The notes under the pieces were generated by a model, which was not told where the DNA came from, did no database searches, and saw only the letters and a program-made list of their open reading frames with translations. From NCBI RefSeq assembly GCF_027587195.1, contig NZ_JAPDDP010000008.1, positions 1 through 64,000 on the forward strand: a stretch of DNA of 64,000 bases, written 5' to 3'. Source of the stretch: Solirubrobacter phytolaccae. Lineage in GTDB: Bacteria; Actinomycetota; Thermoleophilia; Solirubrobacterales; Solirubrobacteraceae. The number at the start of each line of letters is the position of its first letter. Within the stretch, counting starts at the first letter, position 1. Positions 60,554-64,000 of the stretch are shown here, piece by piece. A program made the position numbers and the translations under genes.

Positions 60554-62194
60554 GTGTCGTCTGCCCGCCGTCTTGTCCTGCTGTGTCTTGCGTTCTTTGC
60601 CGTCATCGCCTCACCGGCGCTGGCCGACGGCACCCTGCGCGTGAGCATGAGCGGCCCCGGTTCCGTGACCGGGACCGGCATCAACTGCGCGCGTGGGCTG
60701 TCCGGCGCCGCGACCGGCGACTGCGTCGAGGCCTTCGTCGACAAAAAGGTCTGCGTCCTCGACGAGCACGGCAAGCCCGAGTGCGAGATGGTCGCCCAGG
60801 GCACCGCCCTGAAGGCCACGGTCGGCGTGAGCGGGTTCGTCTTCGACGGCTGGACGGGCGACTGCTCCGGCCGCACCTGCGACGTCGCGTTGAGCGACGA
60901 CCTGGGCGTGACCGCGCACTTCCGTGACGCAGTCGCGCCGTCGGTGTCCTTGGGCGGCGTGGCCTCGGGGGCGGTCGTGCGCGGCAACGTGCCGCTGAGC
61001 GCCTCGGCGAGCGACAACGCCGGCGTCACGCGCGTGATCTTCGCGGTCGGCGGCACGACGATCGTCGACGAGCAGCCGCCCTACGCCGCGACGATCCCGA
61101 TCGCCGGGATGAAGGACGGCAACTACGACGCGAGCGCGAAGGCCTTCGACGCCGCGGGCCTGTCGTCGACGAGCAGCGTCCCGGTGACCGTGGACAACAC
61201 GGCGCCGTCGGTCGGCGTGAACGGTCCTGCGAGCGGCGCCGCCTTCACGGGCGGCACGACCCAGACCTGGACGCTTGCCGTGACCGACACCACCGCGACG
61301 TCCGTCAAGTGCAGCGTCGTGCCGCTCGGCACTCCCGCCGCGTTCGGCGCCTGCTCGGGCGGCGCCGGCGCGCACTCGGTGTCCGGCAAGCCACACGGCG
61401 CCTACGTGTTCTCCGTCCGCGCCACGGACGCGGCAGGCAACGTCGCCGACGTCACCCGAAGCTTCTCGATCGACACCGTCGCCCCGGTCACGACCGTCAT
61501 CTCCGACGTGGAGGACGGCGCCACCACCACGTCGACCTCAATCGGCTGGTCGTTCAGCGCGAACGAGCCCGGCGTGTCCTACGCGTGCCGCGTCCACCCC
61601 GCGGCCCTCACCCCGGGCCCCTTCGGTCCGTGCTCGTCGGCCGCCGGCCACGTGGCCGCGGGCTTCGCGCCGGGCGTGTACGCGTTCGAGGTCCGCGCGA
61701 CCGACGCGGTCGGCAACGCCGAGTCGACCCCGATCAAGCGCACCTTCACCGTCGCGCCCGCGCCGCCGCCGCCCCCAGCCACGGTCGTCGATCCCGTGAC
61801 GCCGCAGCCGACCCCGAGCCACACCGGCACCGGCACCGGCAGCGTGCTCAGCGGAGCGAAGTCCAGCACCGCCGCACCTCAGATCGTCGTCACGCTCGCC
61901 TTCAGCTTCTCCAGCTCCACCAAGAAGCAGACCAAGCTCACCTCCCTCGTCGTCAAGGGCGTCCCGGCCGGCTCAACCGTCTCGGCCAAGGGCTTCAAGA
62001 AGACCAACGCCGCCGGCATCGTGTCCCTCAAGTCTCTGACCAAGAAGCCGCTGAAGGCCGGCTCGACGATCACGGTGACGGTCTCCCACCCGGCCATGTC
62101 CAGCGCGATCAAGACCTTGAAGATCCTCCCGCGCAAGTCCCCGGTCGTCACGACCCAGTGCCAGCCGCCCGGCAGCAAGCCCAAGCCCTGCTGA
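60554..62194 (+). CDS. Secreted Ig-like repeat surface protein
   Basis: 546-residue exported protein: signal peptide LVLLCLAFFAVIASPALA, an N-terminal Cys-rich module (CARG, DCVEAF, CVLD, CEMV, DCSGRTCDV, InlB-like FDGWTGDC), Ig/BNR-like repeats starting APSVSLGG and APSVGVNG with PYAATIPI and YVFSVRATDAAGNVAD, a Pro-rich linker, and a C-terminal beta module ending in CQPPGSKPKPC. GTG 60554. The leader between 60479 and 60550 can form a stem TTCCTT/AAGGAA. Likely cell-surface adhesion or matrix role. Confidence 0.82.
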   Translation: MSSARRLVLLCLAFFAVIASPALADGTLRVSMSGPGSVTGTGINCARGLSGAATGDCVEAFVDKKVCVLDEHGKPECEMVAQGTALKATVGVSGFVFDGWTGDCSGRTCDVALSDDLGVTAHFRDAVAPSVSLGGVASGAVVRGNVPLSASASDNAGVTRVIFAVGGTTIVDEQPPYAATIPIAGMKDGNYDASAKAFDAAGLSSTSSVPVTVDNTAPSVGVNGPASGAAFTGGTTQTWTLAVTDTTATSVKCSVVPLGTPAAFGACSGGAGAHSVSGKPHGAYVFSVRATDAAGNVADVTRSFSIDTVAPVTTVISDVEDGATTTSTSIGWSFSANEPGVSYACRVHPAALTPGPFGPCSSAAGHVAAGFAPGVYAFEVRATDAVGNAESTPIKRTFTVAPAPPPPPATVVDPVTPQPTPSHTGTGTGSVLSGAKSSTAAPQIVVTLAFSFSSSTKKQTKLTSLVVKGVPAGSTVSAKGFKKTNAAGIVSLKSLTKKPLKAGSTITVTVSHPAMSSAIKTLKILPRKSPVVTTQCQPPGSKPKPC

Positions 62195-62235
62195 CCGGGA
62201 TTTCCGGCGGCGCAGCATCTAAGCTGCGCCGCCAC

Positions 62236-62309
62236 GCCCCTGTAGCTCAGCTGGATAGAGCAGCGGACTTCTAATCCGCAGGTCGTTGGTTCGAATCCAA
62301 CCGGGGGCG
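62236..62309 (+). tRNA. tRNA-Arg (TCT)
   Basis: Acceptor GCCCCTG/CGGGGGC, anticodon arm GCGGA/TCCGC with loop CTTCTAA giving anticodon TCT, and T-arm GTTGG/CCAAC around TTCGAAT. No encoded CCA. Probable integration site for the neighbouring integrase. Confidence 0.96.
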
Positions 62310-62410
62310 CTAGGAAGTGCCTGCAAAGCGCCTGATTTTGAAAGTGCGCTTTAGCACGACCGGCATACCGTGCCGCAATCGTGCCTCGAAATCTGCGCTA
62401 CTTTGGCGGC

Positions 62411-63577
62411 ATGGAAGTGCCGATTTCGGGTCACGTGTACCGCCACGAGGGCCGCAAAGGTCCGGTCTGGCGAGCCAAGTACCGGCTTCCGGATGGTCGC
62501 CAGGCGCATCGCACGATCGGCCCGGCCTGGACCGAGCGGGGGAGGCCGGCAGCGGGCACGTACACGAAGCGAACGGCGGAAGCCTGGTTGCGAGACGTGC
62601 TTGACGAGGCACGCCGCGGCACGCTCGCGGGTCTCAACCGGACGGGCGCGACGATTGCCGACGCCGCGGCTGAGTATCTGCGCTTCGTCGAAGTCGATCG
62701 CCAGCGCAAAGCGAGCACGATCCGCGACTACAAGAGCGTGGTCGACAACCACATCCTCCCGACACTCGGCAAGCTGGCGATCGAGGACCTCACGATCGAG
62801 AAGCTCGAGCGCTGGCAGCGCCAGCTCGGCTCGGAGAGCCCGATCTCCAATCGTCAGAAGGCGAAGATCATCACGATCTTCCATGGCCTCATGGAGCGAG
62901 CGCGGAGAGTCTGGAAGTTGCCGTCGAACCCGGTGCGCGACTTGGAGAAGCCGCGTCAGGCTCCAGCTGCAGGCATCGACGTCTTCTCGGCTGAAGAAGT
63001 CCATGCCCTCTCGCGCGCTGCCGAAGACGAGCAGGACGCCGCGATCTTCCTGACCGCCGCCTTCACCGGTCTGCGCCAGGGCGAGCTCATCGCTCTGCGC
63101 TGGCGTGACGTCGACTTCCGCGGCCAGCACATCCGCGTCCGCGCCAGCTACACCAACCAGGTCCTCTCAACGCCGAAGAGCGGCAAGGTTCGAGCCGTCC
63201 CGATGGCGCCGGCTGTGGCCACCGCATTGGCTCGCCTTGGCACGCGAGACGAGTTCGCCGGCGTTGACGACCTCGTCTTCGTCGGCTTGCTGGGTCAGCA
63301 CCTCGATGCCTCGGCACTGCTCAAGCGCTACAAGCGAGCGCTGACCAAGGCTGGTCTGCGTCCCTTGCGTTTCCACGACCTGCGCCACACCTTCGGGACG
63401 CGCATGATCGCCAAGGCTGACATCGTGCGCGTCCAGGAGTGGATGGGCCACGCCGACATCGAGACGACGCGCAAGTACCTGCACTTCGCTCCGCGGCCGG
63501 ACGACGCCCTCCTGGTTGCCCAGGCCTTCGCCCTCGACGAGGTCGAACCGTCGCCTGTGCCCTCGCCCGAGCCATAG
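62411..63577 (+). CDS. Tyrosine site-specific recombinase (integrase)
   Basis: 388-residue phage-type integrase: N-terminal arm-binding region HVYRHEGRKGPVWRAKY, SAM-like core-binding domain around residues 80-160, and a C-terminal catalytic domain with Arg in GLRQGELIALRW, HxxR in FHDLRHTFGTRM and Tyr in ETTRKYLHF. GC is lower than its neighbours, and the gene starts 100 bases past tRNA-Arg, the classic layout of an island or prophage end. ATG 62411; GTG 62381 also in frame. Confidence 0.92.
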   Translation: MEVPISGHVYRHEGRKGPVWRAKYRLPDGRQAHRTIGPAWTERGRPAAGTYTKRTAEAWLRDVLDEARRGTLAGLNRTGATIADAAAEYLRFVEVDRQRKASTIRDYKSVVDNHILPTLGKLAIEDLTIEKLERWQRQLGSESPISNRQKAKIITIFHGLMERARRVWKLPSNPVRDLEKPRQAPAAGIDVFSAEEVHALSRAAEDEQDAAIFLTAAFTGLRQGELIALRWRDVDFRGQHIRVRASYTNQVLSTPKSGKVRAVPMAPAVATALARLGTRDEFAGVDDLVFVGLLGQHLDASALLKRYKRALTKAGLRPLRFHDLRHTFGTRMIAKADIVRVQEWMGHADIETTRKYLHFAPRPDDALLVAQAFALDEVEPSPVPSPEP

Positions 63578-63607
63578 CCGTCGTCAGCACCATCTCCGAC
63601 TCCGGCA

Positions 63608-63693
63608 TCAGCACCGACACCGGCTCCAGCACCAGCTTCAGCACCGACACCGTCACCGGATTCAGCTCCGGCACCAGCACCGAATCCGGTGAC
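63608..63693. repeat. Direct and inverted repeats after the integrase
   Basis: A 15-base direct repeat TCAGCACCGACACCG occurs at 63608 and 63638, and a 12-base perfect inverted repeat GTCACCGGATTC/GAATCCGGTGAC spans 63652-63693 with an 18-base loop. Just beyond lies a 10-base palindrome AACACGTGTT (63695-63704). Possible terminator or recombination-site structure of the integrase. Confidence 0.75.
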
Positions 63694-63860
63694 AAACACG
63701 TGTTCGCCATACCTACCCTCGCGAACTCACCTCTTCTCGTCGCTCTTCGCTGTCCCGGTTGCCAACCCCCCGATCTCTTCTCTCCTCGCATCTCTCCCTC
63801 TGCCTCGAACCACCCCAGCTCCTGTCCAGTCCTTGTCCTCTCGGTCCCTCGCAACCACCC

Positions 63861-63984
63861 GCCTCGATCCGCCTGCCCACCCATAGCCTCGATCGAAAAT
63901 CCGACCACCCTCAGACCCTCCGGTGGGTGCGGGTGGTCGGATTTTCGATCGAGGCGCATCTGGCTCTGGCAGGCGGATCGAGGC
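63861..63984. repeat. Nested 25-bp and 17-bp perfect inverted repeats
   Basis: Inner arms 63886-63910 and 63931-63955 are perfect 25-base inverted copies (starting GCCTCGATCGAAAATCC) with a 20-base loop. Outer arms 63861-63877 and 63968-63984 are 17-base inverted copies (GCCTCGATCCGCCTGCC). The gene-free stretch 63578-64000 is otherwise pyrimidine-rich on the plus strand between 63705 and 63860, with no convincing gene. Confidence 0.9.
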
Positions 63985-64000
63985 AGTCCTACTCGTTCGG

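Noticed and set aside
63321-63959. Minus-strand frame behind the integrase
   Set aside because: Overlaps the integrase catalytic end and the inverted repeats; composition changes abruptly and no motif is visible.

Overview
The window is very GC-rich (roughly 70 percent or more), densely coded DNA with many 1-4 base stop/start overlaps and many GTG or TTG starts. The gene families point to an actinobacterium of the Thermoleophilia/Solirubrobacterales type: caa3-type oxidases of two subclasses, a stressosome operon, secreted proteins with repeated C-terminal modules, and Solirubrobacter-like housekeeping neighbours. This assignment is inferred from gene content and base composition only.

Layout. 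1-3880 (minus): a RiPP/lasso-like set made of an ABC-2 exporter, a nucleotidyltransferase, a PqqD-like recognition element, a transglutaminase-like B2 protease and an asparagine-synthase-like protein cut by the window edge. 3966-10413: a secreted subtilase, an amylosucrase coupled to a ParB-like protein, a P-loop kinase and an aldo/keto reductase. 10423-16179: a sulfur module, with a sulfotransferase-cysD-cysNC operon on the minus strand and a divergent sulfatase, a class I amidotransferase and a SRPBCC protein. 16226-21640: a sigma factor with a membrane partner, small proteins, an antibiotic-kinase-like protein, a DEAD-box helicase, a HIT protein and a cold-shock protein. 21723-28911: a secreted protein, a GAF-GAF-GGDEF-HD-GYP c-di-GMP enzyme, a lipoprotein, a zinc ribbon, a glycosyltransferase, an MFS exporter carrying two in-frame palindromic repeats, and a cytochrome c-cupredoxin lipoprotein. 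28904-44118 (almost all minus): a NhaA-DsbA-cNMP triple fusion, then two heme-copper oxidase clusters (A2-type at 31349-35908, A1-type at 40248-44118) on either side of an AraC regulator and a complete RsbU/R/S/T/X-like stressosome operon.

44179-56655: an enoyl-CoA hydratase, a peptidase C26, a gene-free 0.6 kb block of nested hairpins (45752-46239), PAP2 and flippase-like membrane proteins, thioredoxin reductase, secreted proteins (PEBP lipoprotein, lectin-like propeller, second subtilase), Nudix, OsmC and DUF1015 proteins, and a CAP-domain secreted protein whose leader carries a clear c-di-GMP-I (GEMM) riboswitch. 56879-60469: tRNA-Pro, then a tightly coupled run (methyltransferase, small membrane protein, PTH2-threonine aldolase in one reading frame, degenerate-Nudix regulator). 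60554-64000: an Ig-like surface protein, tRNA-Arg, an adjoining tyrosine integrase that probably marks the edge of an integrated element, and a repeat-rich tail with a 25-bp perfect inverted repeat nested in a 17-bp one.

How the parts work together. The sulfur module makes PAPS and spends it on sulfation rather than on visible reductive assimilation. The two oxidase clusters, the cytochrome c-cupredoxin and NhaA form a respiratory/ion-homeostasis block with a stress-signalling operon inside it. The GGDEF/HD-GYP enzyme and the c-di-GMP riboswitch form a plausible signal-response pair controlling a cell-surface protein.
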